A stretch of DNA of 64,000 nt from an uncultured Parolsenella sp. (GCF_934660935.1 NZ_CAKUIH010000001.1:167453-231452), one strand, 5' to 3'. Positions 35,677 to 44,454 are shown, counted from the first letter of the stretch. Made by a program: numbers and translations. Notes: generated from the sequence alone by a model not told the origin.

Positions 35677-37176
35677 TTACTGGGCAGACACCTCAGTGGT
35701 CTCCGCGCCGGATTCCGTCGAGGCCTCCGGAGACGCAGCGGCGACAGTGGAGGCGCTTGAGTCGTCAGGAGCCACCTCTCCGTCACTAACGGTGGTCGCA
35801 AGCGAACCGCTCGAAGCGTCAGGGCTGGATCCCTGAGAAGCAAAGGTGAGCTCAACGCTCGTTACCTTCCAGCCCAAGCCATCGCGCGCGAGAGAGACGG
35901 AATAAGACTGGTTACCGCTCGAGGCGAGGCTGGCGTTAACGAGGACCGTGCTCTGGGCCATAGAGCGATCGACACCGGAAACGCTGCAAGTAGCACCACG
36001 GGGCATGATGGACTCGATGTCCTTACGAGCATCATCGGAGATAGAGCTCGAAAGATAGGGAGCGATATCGCTGCCAGAAGCGCCGGCGCTAAACATGTCA
36101 GAAACTACGGCCTCCTGGGTGGGCCAGCCGTAGCCCTTATAGTAGGCAAAGCCACCAACGCCACCAAGAATGGCGAGAAGAAGGAGGATGAAAAGGACCA
36201 CCTTGAGGCCGCGGTGATTGTGCTTGCGACGCATCTTGCGATCGTCGCGATCGGCCTTCATGAGGTCCTCCTCCGTGACGGAGAAGAAACCCGTATCCTC
36301 AGGACTCGGAATGAACTCGCCGGAGCGGCCCATCGGATCCAGTGGATCATATGCCGCGCCCTGAGAGTAGCCCTGGTTCACGACAGCCTGGGATCCAGAC
36401 TGGTCCGCGCCAACTAGGCCCTGGTTGCCATAACCGGCATTGGCGAGCATCTGATCGGTCTCGGAGGGGCCAGAACCCGCTGCGGCAGAGAGAGCCCTTT
36501 GAGCCGCAGAGAAGGCAACCTGCTGCTCCGGCGTAAGGGTGTAGTTGGGATCCGCAGCCGCATGGTTGAACGCATCCGCGGCCTCTGAGATCTTGTTGCA
36601 AGCCATGTAGGCCTGGCCGAGCTCCGCGTTGATGGCGCCCGTGCTGGCACTCGTAGAAAAATCAAGGGCCGTACGATATGCATCAATGGCATCGTTGGGT
36701 CGTGTGAGCTGCATAAAGCAGGCACCAAGCTTCACGAGAGACTGGGCCGGATCGGGATTCTGCTCGTCAATCGCGGCAGAACGCCAGGCACTCGCAGCCT
36801 CAACGACGAGGCCGCGCTTCTCGAACAGCTTACCAAGGGCAAGATACGCCTTGTACGGCGTGGGATAGCTGGGGTCAGACACCGCAGCCTGGAAGCACGC
36901 CAGGGCCGCGTCATCCTGACCGGCGGCAACAAGCGCACGACCACGGTTGCAGTTAAGAGCGCCGACATGGCCGTATGCGGCGTCAGAGAGTGCCTCCGCA
37001 TACGCAGCCGCGGCCTCAGCATAACGGCCGAGCTTCATAAGGGCATTGCCACGAAGGTGGTCAGCCTCGCCAAAGGCCTCACCGGAGGACTTGGCGTTCG
37101 CAAGGGCGCTGGCAGCTCCAGCCCAATCGCCACGCTGATAAGACTCCTTGGCAATCCTGAAAGCTTCGGTATTCAT
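35677..37176 (-). CDS. TPR-repeat protein with one membrane anchor
   Basis: A 499-residue protein of unknown role. Residues 2-230 form tandem tetratricopeptide-like helices (for example RYAEAAAAYAEAL, LVAAGQDDAALACFQAAV). A low-complexity linker follows, then a basic stretch and one membrane helix (325-346), so the TPR part is probably cytoplasmic. The external part (about 350-450) is a small soluble domain, then an acidic Ser/Thr/Ala tail. It sits between a cyclophilin and mreB with no obvious terminator, so a role in envelope assembly or elongasome scaffolding is plausible but unproven. Confidence 0.85.
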   Translation of the reverse strand: MNTEAFRIAKESYQRGDWAGAASALANAKSSGEAFGEADHLRGNALMKLGRYAEAAAAYAEALSDAAYGHVGALNCNRGRALVAAGQDDAALACFQAAVSDPSYPTPYKAYLALGKLFEKRGLVVEAASAWRSAAIDEQNPDPAQSLVKLGACFMQLTRPNDAIDAYRTALDFSTSASTGAINAELGQAYMACNKISEAADAFNHAAADPNYTLTPEQQVAFSAAQRALSAAAGSGPSETDQMLANAGYGNQGLVGADQSGSQAVVNQGYSQGAAYDPLDPMGRSGEFIPSPEDTGFFSVTEEDLMKADRDDRKMRRKHNHRGLKVVLFILLLLAILGGVGGFAYYKGYGWPTQEAVVSDMFSAGASGSDIAPYLSSSISDDARKDIESIMPRGATCSVSGVDRSMAQSTVLVNASLASSGNQSYSVSLARDGLGWKVTSVELTFASQGSSPDASSGSLATTVSDGEVAPDDSSASTVAAASPEASTESGAETTEVSAQ

Positions 37177-37198
37177 AGGTCATCCGTCCCTTAGGGTT

Positions 37199-37744
37199 CT
37201 AGGCCTCGTGACTAATGCGAATGGACTCAATGTCGTCACCCGCACGCAGGGCGCCGATGACATCGAGGCCCTCGATGGTCTGGCCGAAAACCGTGTAGTC
37301 ATTATCAAGCATGTGCTGGGCACCAAGGCAGAAATAGAACTGCGAGCCAGCGGAATCCGGGTTAGATGAGCGCGCCATCGCAAGCGCGCCGTCGTCATGG
37401 CTGTTGCGGGGATTCGTATCATACTCATGAACGATGCGATAGCCAGGGCCGCCGGTACCCGGCTGGCCATCAGGGCCACGCATACCGCGAGCGACCTCGT
37501 CAGAAGTCATGTCACGGGTGTTGGGGCAGCCGCCCTGAATGACAAACCCGGGCACATAGCGATGGAACTTGAGTCCGTCATAATAGCCGCTCATGGCAAG
37601 CTCGCAGAAGTTGGCTACGTGAACGGGAGCACCCTCGGCGTCAAGACGCACACGAATCGTGCCCTTCGAAGTGACTACGGTAGCAACCTCGTCACCAGCG
37701 CAGACATACTCGGGGGTGTAGAGGGGATCGGGCATACCGAACAT
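37199..37744 (-). CDS. cyclophilin-type peptidyl-prolyl cis-trans isomerase
   Basis: A PPIase of 181 residues, apparently cytoplasmic because no signal peptide is seen. It has the cyclophilin motifs FCELAMSGYYDGLKFHRYVPGFVIQGG, a loop of 15-20 extra residues, GALAMARSSNPDSAGSQFYF and TVFGQTIEGLDVI. I chose the ATG at 37744 because GGAGG lies four bases upstream; two earlier ATGs have no site. It probably heads the TPR-mreBCD transcript. Confidence 0.93.
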   Translation of the reverse strand: MFGMPDPLYTPEYVCAGDEVATVVTSKGTIRVRLDAEGAPVHVANFCELAMSGYYDGLKFHRYVPGFVIQGGCPNTRDMTSDEVARGMRGPDGQPGTGGPGYRIVHEYDTNPRNSHDDGALAMARSSNPDSAGSQFYFCLGAQHMLDNDYTVFGQTIEGLDVIGALRAGDDIESIRISHEA

Positions 37745-37806
37745 GTGGCCTCCATGCATGTGGACGCGCGCCTTATGGCGCGAATTCAAACAAACTTATC
37801 TAGATG

Positions 37807-37815
37807 ATTCTAGCA
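37807..37815 (-). promoter_or_regulatory. extended -10 promoter upstream of the cyclophilin gene
   Basis: Minus strand TGC-TAGAAT, identical to the extended -10 element upstream of pyrH, about 65 bases before the start codon. A six-pair hairpin (37767-37772 with 37777-37782) lies in the leader. Confidence 0.45.
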
Positions 37816-37923
37816 GCACGAGAGACTGTTCACACATTCGGCACGCCACATTGAGACGCGAAGCGCCCGAAGAACATTTAAGCCTCCTCGAACGCTCCTA
37901 GCGAACACTATTTTGAAGGACCC

Positions 37924-37951
37924 AAAAGGCCGGTTTTATCTCTGCACCGGC
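37924..37951 (-). terminator. intrinsic terminator overlapping the zinc-ribbon gene stop
   Basis: GCCGGT (minus) pairs with ACCGGC (37946-37951 with 37929-37934), followed by CTTTT. The stop codon lies inside the loop. It would end the ATPase-aconitase-zinc-ribbon transcript. Confidence 0.6.
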
Positions 37952-38925
37952 TTCCAAGCGTCATAGTTCTTCTTGAACAGATTGACGTATGACTCAGAGC
38001 CATCAGATTCCCTGTTCCCGACCATGGGAGCGAGAATCTTGCTCTTATCCGCAGACGGATCAGAGGAGCCTGCAGAGACTTCCCACGCGTCATAAATAGC
38101 CTCAACGCGGTTCCTAAGCCAGCTAGCCAACGTAGAGACGTTGGTCTTCTGGTCCGCATAGGTACCCGTCGTCACCACATCAATGTTAGAAATCGTCGTC
38201 GCGACGTTGCTGGCATCAAGCGAAAGCTGCTTTGCCTCCTCAAGAGCAGCGGAGCGATCCTCATATGATCCCGAGATGCCCGTAGTGTCGAGTCTCGACT
38301 CGAGGTCGTCCGCCCTGTCCGAAATATCCTTAAGGCTCTCATAGGCCGAGAGGAGCGAGTTGTATGTCAGGTCGTCGGCACTTTCGGCCGATGTCGCACC
38401 AGAAACCTTATCCTGGCCCTGCAGGGCGGATATCGTACCGGGGAAGCCTGCCTGCGAGGTGTCCGCCGGCGTCGTGGCGCGAGTGTCATTCAGGTTCGGA
38501 TTCCACGGATGCGTAATGACAAGCGTAAGACCGCCAACAAGAAGCAGGCTCGCAATGGCGGCGAGAGCGAACACCTTCGTATGAGGCAGTCTCTCGCGGC
38601 CATAGGCAGACTCTGCCGAAGGATCAGGCTCCGAAGGAATGGCGCTTTCAATACGCGGCAGCGAGGACGTGCGTTCGCGCTCGAGCGCACGATCCTCGGC
38701 ACGCCTATGCTCCATCTGTTCTGCGGCCGAGCTAACGCGAGACGTCTCGACCGGCATGCCGCACTTAGGACACGCGGCGGCTCCCGCGGGCACGAGCGCG
38801 CCGCAGGAGGAGCACCAGGTACCTGAAAGTTTGGGCATAACGCGAGTCATGGCAAGGTCCGCGTGACAAGCTGGGCAAACAGAGAGCCCGTCAGGTATAA
38901 CGGACCCGCAAGAAGGACAAATCAC
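37936..38925 (-). CDS. zinc-ribbon membrane protein
   Basis: A 329-residue protein of unknown function. Two zinc ribbons occupy the N-terminus (C3/C6/C17/C20 and C38/C41/C52/C55), followed by a charged linker, one membrane helix (118-139) and an external helical domain of about 190 residues. Similar tandem zinc-ribbon plus membrane-helix layouts are common in Gram-positive proteins of unknown role. The start is a GTG at 38925 with GAGGAG upstream, overlapping the aconitase stop (GTGA), so translation is coupled. Confidence 0.85.
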   Translation of the reverse strand: MICPSCGSVIPDGLSVCPACHADLAMTRVMPKLSGTWCSSCGALVPAGAAACPKCGMPVETSRVSSAAEQMEHRRAEDRALERERTSSLPRIESAIPSEPDPSAESAYGRERLPHTKVFALAAIASLLLVGGLTLVITHPWNPNLNDTRATTPADTSQAGFPGTISALQGQDKVSGATSAESADDLTYNSLLSAYESLKDISDRADDLESRLDTTGISGSYEDRSAALEEAKQLSLDASNVATTISNIDVVTTGTYADQKTNVSTLASWLRNRVEAIYDAWEVSAGSSDPSADKSKILAPMVGNRESDGSESYVNLFKKNYDAWKPVQR

Positions 38926-41597
38926 GAAAGCTCCTCAAGAACATAGGGAAGAATGCCGCCGGATGCGAGGAATCTACCCTCAAGAGCGGTATCTACGCGC
39001 ACGACACAAGAGAACTCAACAACCGTACCGTCTTCCTTCGTGGCTCGAACGTTGGTGGTGCGACTCGCAGGAAGACCCGACGAGAGGTCGACGGCGTCAA
39101 TCTCGTACACCTCGGTGCCATCAAGCCCAAGCGAGGAAGCGCCCTCTCCCTCGGCAAACTCGAGGGGCAGCATGCCCATCTGAACAAGATTCGAGCGATG
39201 GATGCGCTCGAAACTCTCGGCTATCACCGCGCGCACGCCGAGAAGCATCGGACCCTTCGCCGCCCAATCACGGCTCGAACCAGAGCCATACATACGACCA
39301 GCGACGATGACGAGAGGCACGCCAACACGGTTGTAATCCTCGGCGGCGTCAAATACCCTCACGACCTCGTTGGAAAGCTGGTCAAGCGTAAAGGGGCCAG
39401 GACGGCCGGCAAGCTTGTTCTCAAGCTTCACGTTGGCGAAGGTTCCTCGCGCCATGCACTCATGATTGCCTCGACGGGCACCATAGGTGTTGAAATCTGC
39501 CTGCTCAACGCCTCGTTCGTTAAGATAGCGCGCGCAAGGAGAATCAGTGGCGATCGCACCCGCTGGAGAGATGTGGTCCGTGGTGACGAAATCGCCAAAG
39601 AGGGCAAGGGCGCGCGCACCACAAATGCCAAACTCCTGCTGGGACTGAGCCATCTCGAAGTAGGGCGGACAACGGACATAGGTCGACGTCTCGTCCCAAT
39701 TGAACGTGTCAGTCGCAGACGCCTCGATAGAGCGCCACGTGGCATCCCCCTCCATAAGGCCCTTCATGCCGAGGGAATAAACCTCAGGAGTAAGGACCTC
39801 GGCAAGAACGGCGTCGATTTCCTCGGTAGACGGCAGGATGTCAGAAAGCATGACGGGAGCGCCAGATGCGTCCGTACCGAGCGGCGTGACCGTAAGGTCG
39901 ACGTCCATCGTGCCAGCAATCGCATAGGCCACGACAACCGCGGGCTGCGCGAGGAAGTTCTGCGCCACATCGGGAGAGATGCGGCCGTCAAAGTTGCGGT
40001 TACCAGAGAGGACGCTCGTAAGCTCGCAGTCGGCTGCGATCGGCTTGAGGGCAGGAAGGATATCTCCGGAGTTGCCGATGCAACTCATGCAACCAAAGCC
40101 GCAGGTATAGAAGCCAAGCGCCTGAAGGTCGCCAAGGAGGCCCGCGCGCTTGAGAATGTCTGCCGCGGCATGGCTGCCGGGTGCGAGGATACGCTTGACC
40201 CAGGGCTTGGCCTTAAGACCCGCCTTGTGGGCGGCGCGGGCGGTGAGGCCGGCGGCGACCATCATCGCGGGGTCTGTCGCCGTCGTGCAGCTGGTGATGG
40301 CGGCAATGGCGAGCGTGCCGTGTCCGAGGTCATACTCCACGCCATCGGCGCAAGCAACGTGCCAGGTTGCGGTGGCATCGCCATGGCCGTGCTTGGCGGC
40401 GTTCTCCTCAAAGCGAACCTTGAGTCCTGCGGGCGTCACGCGGTTATGGGGCCTCGAAGGACCAGCGAGCGAGAGCTCGACCTCGGAGAGGTTGAGCTCG
40501 ACCACGCGCGCATAGGTACGCCCGCTAACGCCACCGAAGACGCCCTGCGCTCGGGCATAGGCCTCGACGAAGGAGATCTCCGCGTCGTCGCGGCCAGTAA
40601 GGCGAAGATAATCAAGGACGTTGTTGTCGATCGGGAACAAAGTAGAGGTAGCGCCGTATTCGGGCGTCATGTTGGATACGCAAGCGCGCTGAGTAACGGA
40701 AAGCGTGGAAACGCCCTCACCAAAAGCCTCGACGAGGCAACCCACGACGCCCTCGGCGCGAAGCCTCTGAGCAACCGTAAGGGCAAGATCCATAGCCGAG
40801 ATGCCGTCACGCAGGCGACCCGTCAGATGAAGACCGACGACCTCGGGGACACGCATGGTGATGGGCTGGCCGAGGGCCGCCGCCTCGGCCTCAATGCCAC
40901 CGACACCCCAGCCAAGGACGCCGATGCCATTGGCGGTGGGGGTGTGAGAGTCCGTGCCGACGACGGTGTCGAAGCACGCGAGCTCGCCCTCGCCCTCCCA
41001 AAGGGCGTCAGTGGAGACGACCTGGCAGAAACGCTCGATGTTGAGCTGGTGGCAGATGCCGCCGCCGGGCGGAACGATCTCGACGTTGTCAAACGAGCGA
41101 CCAGCCCACTTGAGGAACGAGAAACGCTCGCGGTTGCGCTTCGCCTCGATAGCGAGATTCTCAGCGGCGGCAGTCGTACAACCCGAGACATCGGCGGCAA
41201 CGGAGTGATCGATGATAAGCGTGCAAGGAATGCGAGGGTTCACGCGAGAGGGGTCTCCCCCACGCGCCGCCATGGCGTCACGCATAGCGGCAAAGTCGAC
41301 GAACACCGGAACGCCGGTGAAGTCCTGGAAAAGGACGCGGGCGGGCATGAACATGACCTCATCACCAGCCGAGCCGGAGCGGGCAGCCACAAGAACTCGC
41401 TCGACCGAAGCGATGGCCTCCTCGTCAGTCTCGGCTCGCCTAACGACGTTCTCGAGAAGCGTGAGAAGACAAGCGGGAAGCTCAGACGCTCCGGGAATGC
41501 CGGAAACGTCGATATAGCCCCTGCTAATACCAGATACATCGAGGGTCTTAGGATTCCTCGCGGCCACAACGGCACTGGCAAAGGTCTCATTTGTCAT
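38922..41597 (-). CDS. acnA: aconitate hydratase
   Basis: Aconitase interconverts citrate and isocitrate with a 4Fe-4S cluster. The 891-residue product matches the AcnA/IRP family: DHSVAADVSG, VCHQLNIERF-like (GGICHQLNIE), GTDSHTPTANG, and cluster cysteines in SCTTATDPAM and CGFGCMSCIGNSG, with the C-terminal swivel (YGSGSSRDWAAKG). I chose the ATG at 41597; it overlaps the ATPase end by 11 bases. No citrate synthase or isocitrate dehydrogenase is adjacent. Confidence 0.96.
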   Translation of the reverse strand: MTNETFASAVVAARNPKTLDVSGISRGYIDVSGIPGASELPACLLTLLENVVRRAETDEEAIASVERVLVAARSGSAGDEVMFMPARVLFQDFTGVPVFVDFAAMRDAMAARGGDPSRVNPRIPCTLIIDHSVAADVSGCTTAAAENLAIEAKRNRERFSFLKWAGRSFDNVEIVPPGGGICHQLNIERFCQVVSTDALWEGEGELACFDTVVGTDSHTPTANGIGVLGWGVGGIEAEAAALGQPITMRVPEVVGLHLTGRLRDGISAMDLALTVAQRLRAEGVVGCLVEAFGEGVSTLSVTQRACVSNMTPEYGATSTLFPIDNNVLDYLRLTGRDDAEISFVEAYARAQGVFGGVSGRTYARVVELNLSEVELSLAGPSRPHNRVTPAGLKVRFEENAAKHGHGDATATWHVACADGVEYDLGHGTLAIAAITSCTTATDPAMMVAAGLTARAAHKAGLKAKPWVKRILAPGSHAAADILKRAGLLGDLQALGFYTCGFGCMSCIGNSGDILPALKPIAADCELTSVLSGNRNFDGRISPDVAQNFLAQPAVVVAYAIAGTMDVDLTVTPLGTDASGAPVMLSDILPSTEEIDAVLAEVLTPEVYSLGMKGLMEGDATWRSIEASATDTFNWDETSTYVRCPPYFEMAQSQQEFGICGARALALFGDFVTTDHISPAGAIATDSPCARYLNERGVEQADFNTYGARRGNHECMARGTFANVKLENKLAGRPGPFTLDQLSNEVVRVFDAAEDYNRVGVPLVIVAGRMYGSGSSRDWAAKGPMLLGVRAVIAESFERIHRSNLVQMGMLPLEFAEGEGASSLGLDGTEVYEIDAVDLSSGLPASRTTNVRATKEDGTVVEFSCVVRVDTALEGRFLASGGILPYVLEELS

Positions 41598-44010
41598 TTG
41601 AATCACGTCCCTTATCACTATTCTCGATTGCACTCATGAAGCGCGCGTAGCCCTCGTCCTCCGTGGCAAGAGCAACGCCGCGGCTGAAGAGGTGGTTGAA
41701 GAGGAGAAGCGAGACCACTCCGATGGCGGCGATTGCGACGATCATTCCAGACGTCGGAGAGACGATACAGAAGAACGGTCCCGCAATAGTGCAGCCAAAT
41801 ACAACGATGGCAACGACGACGACGAGCAGAGCGCCCCTAAGCGAGTTGAGCGGCAGTGAGATTCGAACGACGAGGCTGAAGCCAACCAGGCACGTCAGGA
41901 CCACGCACACGGTGGAGATCTGATCGCGCGTTAGGCCGAAATGCTCCAAGAACCCTGAGGCTACGCCCACGGCGAGAACGATCGCGAGGGACGCGGGCAC
42001 GGAACGAGCGAGCACGTTGCCAAGGAAGTTGCCCCTCACGCGCTCGCGATTGGGCTCCAGAGCCAGGACGAAGGACGGAATGCCGATGATGGCGGTCGAG
42101 ATAAGCGACATCTGAACCGGCTGGAACGGATAAGGAGGAATGAAGGCGCATAGAACGGCCAGAACGGCGGAGAAGACGGTCTTGACGAGGAAGAGCGAGG
42201 CAGACCTCTCGAGATTGTTGATCGCACGGCGACCTTCTGCGACGACGTCAGGCATGTGGGCGAAGTCGTCGTCAACAAGGACGACCTCGGCGACATTGCG
42301 CGCCGCATCAGAGCCAGACGCCATGGCGACAGAGCAGTCAGCCTCGCGAAGCGCCAGGACATCATTCACGCCGTCACCCGTCATTGCCACGGTATGGCCC
42401 GCCCTGCGAAGCGAAAGGACGAGCTCGCGCTTCTGTTGGGGGGTCACGCGACCAAACACGCGGTACTTTAGCGCCGCGCGCTTGACGTCCTCGGGAGTTA
42501 CGAGCGTCGAGGCGTCAACCCACTTGTCTGCATCGGGCACGCCAGCCTCGGCGGCAATGCTTGAGACCGTGCGGGGGTCGTCGCCCGAAATGACATTGAG
42601 CTGTACCCCCTGCTCCGTGAAGTACTTAATCGTTGCAGGAGCATTCGTTCGAATATGGTCAGAGATGGAGATGATTCCGAGGGGCCTAGGGGCACCAAGA
42701 ATTGCGTCCTCGCCGTCGAAACCGTCGCACTCCGCGAGAACGAGCACGCGTTCCCTCTCGCCCGAAGAAGCGAGCGCGGAGGAAATCTCCCGGGGCACGC
42801 CGCCAGCGAACACGAACTGCGCCGCGCCCATGACCAGCGCTCGGCCATCAGCGGTAACGCACCCGGAATACTTGCGCGCACTCGAAAAGCCCACGACGCG
42901 CTGGTAATCCGGAGTGTCGATGCCCGTCTCATCAGCATGGCGAAGGATGGCGGTAGCCGTCTCGTTGGCGTCATGGCTGCTAGCACGGCTAACACACGCG
43001 GCCGCAAACTCGACGTCGGCGGAGCTGTGACCCGGCACGCCAATGGCGCGCTCGAAGTCCATAGATCCAGACGTAATGGTTCCGGTCTTATCAAGGCAGA
43101 GAACATCGACGCGGGCGAGCATTTCGATGCAATAGAACTGCTGGATGAGAACGCTCTTCCTCGCAAGCCTTGCAGTAGAGATGACGAGAACCGTTGAAGT
43201 GAGAAGAACGAGACCTTGCGGAATCATGCCAACAAGCGCAGACACCGTAGTAAGGATCGCGTCATTGAGGCCATATCCGTCCTTAAGCGTGCGAATAAAC
43301 AAGGCAAGGCCGATGGGAGCGAGGAGCCACGTAGACGTCCGGATGATCATCTGGAGCGTCGTCATGATTTCGCTCTTGGTGTTCTTGATGTACTTAGCCT
43401 CGGCGTTTATGCGAGCGGCATAGGAATCCGCGCCAACATCCGTCACGCGCGCAACAACGCAACCAGAGTCAAGAAAGCTACCGCTCATAAGCGTGTCGCC
43501 AATCGACTTGGCAACAGGCTTGCTCTCGCCTGTCAACAGGCTCTCGTTAAGGCCAGCCCCTCCCCAAACAACCTCGGCGTCAGCAGAGACCTGGTCACCG
43601 CGTCGCAAAACGAGCAGGTCATCAAGAACGACCTCGGCATGCCCGACTTCGACATCTCCGCCATCGCGACGAACCGTGACGGGGCGCTCCGCCAGAATCG
43701 AGAGCTTGTCGATGATCCGCTTAGAGCGGATCTCCTGGACAACGCCGATAGCGAGGTTAGAGAGCACGACGCAGAGAAACGTAAGATTGCGCCAGGCGCC
43801 CGTGTACGCCACCAGACAGGCAAGGATGATGTTGATACCGTTGAACAGCGTGAACGCATGAGTTGCAATGATCTGAGGGATGGTCTTAGTTTGCGGACCA
43901 GCGTCAGCATTGACGCGACCGTCGGCGACACGGTCCTCGACCTCAGCCGAAGAAAGGCCCTTGAACTCAGGTGCGACGATTTCGATATCTTGCGTACCCA
44001 GTGTTATCAT
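41587..44010 (-). CDS. cation-transporting P-type ATPase, CtpE-like
   Basis: An 807-residue P-type ATPase with the A-domain motif LLTGESKPV, phosphorylation motif CLDKTGTITSG, and hinge MTGDGVNDVLALREADCSVAMASGSDAARN. About ten membrane segments are evident. The fourth-segment motif reads VGMIPQGLVLLTS, where related pumps have PEGL, so the ion-ligand glutamate is replaced by glutamine. The nearest families I recall are CtpE-like calcium or cation pumps; the ion is not determinable. GGAGG is only one base before the ATG at 44010, so the start is uncertain. Confidence 0.9.
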   Translation of the reverse strand: MITLGTQDIEIVAPEFKGLSSAEVEDRVADGRVNADAGPQTKTIPQIIATHAFTLFNGINIILACLVAYTGAWRNLTFLCVVLSNLAIGVVQEIRSKRIIDKLSILAERPVTVRRDGGDVEVGHAEVVLDDLLVLRRGDQVSADAEVVWGGAGLNESLLTGESKPVAKSIGDTLMSGSFLDSGCVVARVTDVGADSYAARINAEAKYIKNTKSEIMTTLQMIIRTSTWLLAPIGLALFIRTLKDGYGLNDAILTTVSALVGMIPQGLVLLTSTVLVISTARLARKSVLIQQFYCIEMLARVDVLCLDKTGTITSGSMDFERAIGVPGHSSADVEFAAACVSRASSHDANETATAILRHADETGIDTPDYQRVVGFSSARKYSGCVTADGRALVMGAAQFVFAGGVPREISSALASSGERERVLVLAECDGFDGEDAILGAPRPLGIISISDHIRTNAPATIKYFTEQGVQLNVISGDDPRTVSSIAAEAGVPDADKWVDASTLVTPEDVKRAALKYRVFGRVTPQQKRELVLSLRRAGHTVAMTGDGVNDVLALREADCSVAMASGSDAARNVAEVVLVDDDFAHMPDVVAEGRRAINNLERSASLFLVKTVFSAVLAVLCAFIPPYPFQPVQMSLISTAIIGIPSFVLALEPNRERVRGNFLGNVLARSVPASLAIVLAVGVASGFLEHFGLTRDQISTVCVVLTCLVGFSLVVRISLPLNSLRGALLVVVVAIVVFGCTIAGPFFCIVSPTSGMIVAIAAIGVVSLLLFNHLFSRGVALATEDEGYARFMSAIENSDKGRDSNDK

Positions 44011-44038
44011 GCCTCCGCTCAACAATCCGTAAGTGCTT

Positions 44039-44044
44039 ATTGTA
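44039..44044 (-). promoter_or_regulatory. possible -10 of the ATPase-acnA transcript
   Basis: Minus strand TACAAT lies about 28 bases upstream of the ATPase start. No matching -35 was found, so this is weak. Confidence 0.3.
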
Positions 44045-44143
44045 CGGACTAGTGGGTCACAAAAATCGAAAGCTAAAAACACTTACATACTTGAAACGTT
44101 GAAGAATCAGGCAGCCATCCCCGCCGAATTGCGCTACATGCCC

Positions 44144-44149
44144 TATACT
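44144..44149 (+). promoter_or_regulatory. -10 element of the tRNA-Arg gene
   Basis: TATACT lies 29 bases before the tRNA 5' end. A convincing -35 is not visible at the usual distance. Confidence 0.4.
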
Positions 44150-44178
44150 CTCTTTCGCACACTCGCATGAAGTTGCAT

Positions 44179-44255
44179 GCTCTCTTAGCTCAGCTGGATA
44201 GAGCGTTCGCCTCCGGAGCGAAAGGTCGCGGGTTCGAATCCCACAGAGAGCACCA
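44179..44255 (+). tRNA. tRNA-Arg (anticodon CCG), CCA encoded
   Basis: The cloverleaf folds by eye: a perfect seven-pair acceptor stem (GCTCTCT with AGAGAGC), a D arm, an anticodon stem TTCGC/GCGAA around loop CTCCGGA (anticodon CCG, reading CGG), a T loop TTCGAAT, discriminator A and encoded CCA (44253-44255). The T stem GCGGG/CCCAC has one C-A mismatch (44229 with 44243), which is unusual. An intrinsic terminator follows. Confidence 0.93.
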
Positions 44256-44301
44256 TTCGTTTGACCAGGGCCCCAACTATGGGGCCTTTCTTGTATGCAG
44301 T
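44238..44301 (+). repeat. tRNA 3' end plus terminator, direct repeat copy 1
   Basis: This 64-base segment (from the last T-loop bases through the acceptor 3' strand, CCA and terminator) is repeated at 44391-44454 with 61 of 64 identities and no gaps. Confidence 0.95.
44269..44292 (+). terminator. intrinsic terminator of tRNA-Arg
   Basis: GGCCCCA pairs with TGGGGCC around loop ACTA, followed by TTTCTT. Confidence 0.85.
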
Positions 44302-44390
44302 GCAGTGCGGTGGGATTCGAACCCGAGAGGGGCCGCGTCGAGGTGCAAAGCACCGAAGGGCACGCGACTTCGCGAAGCGAAGGCGTGGAT
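44302..44390. other. 89-base insert between the two tRNA-derived repeats
   Basis: Holds an inverted T arm (44310-44325), a GGTGC-AAA-GCACC hairpin (44342-44354) and a CTTCGCGAAG palindrome. No gene is evident. It looks like a scar of rearrangement or a small palindromic element. Confidence 0.6.
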
Positions 44391-44454
44391 ATCCCACATA
44401 GAGCACCATTCGTTTGATCAGGGCCCCAGCTATGGGGCCTTTCTTGTATGCAGT
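44391..44454 (+). repeat. tRNA 3' end plus terminator, direct repeat copy 2
   Basis: Second copy of the tRNA-Arg 3' segment. One of its three differences falls in the acceptor strand (CATAGAGC instead of CAGAGAGC), and no 5' tRNA half precedes it, so it cannot make a tRNA. The duplicated terminator hairpin (44422-44439) is intact. Confidence 0.9.
44422..44445 (+). terminator. duplicated tRNA terminator
   Basis: GGCCCCA and TGGGGCC pair around loop GCTA, followed by TTTCTT; it lies about 115 bases before aroF and would insulate the aromatic operon from tRNA transcription. Confidence 0.75.

Larger units (their letters stand above)
44229..44325. repeat. 16-bp inverted copy of the tRNA T arm
   Basis: The T-arm segment 44229-44244 recurs exactly as its reverse complement at 44310-44325. 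The second copy lies in the 89-base insert between the two direct repeats and is not part of a foldable tRNA. Confidence 0.9.

Noticed and set aside
44057..44353. Open frame on the minus strand across tRNA-Arg
   Set aside because: It is the antisense translation of the tRNA and its flank, a common artefact, with no protein support.
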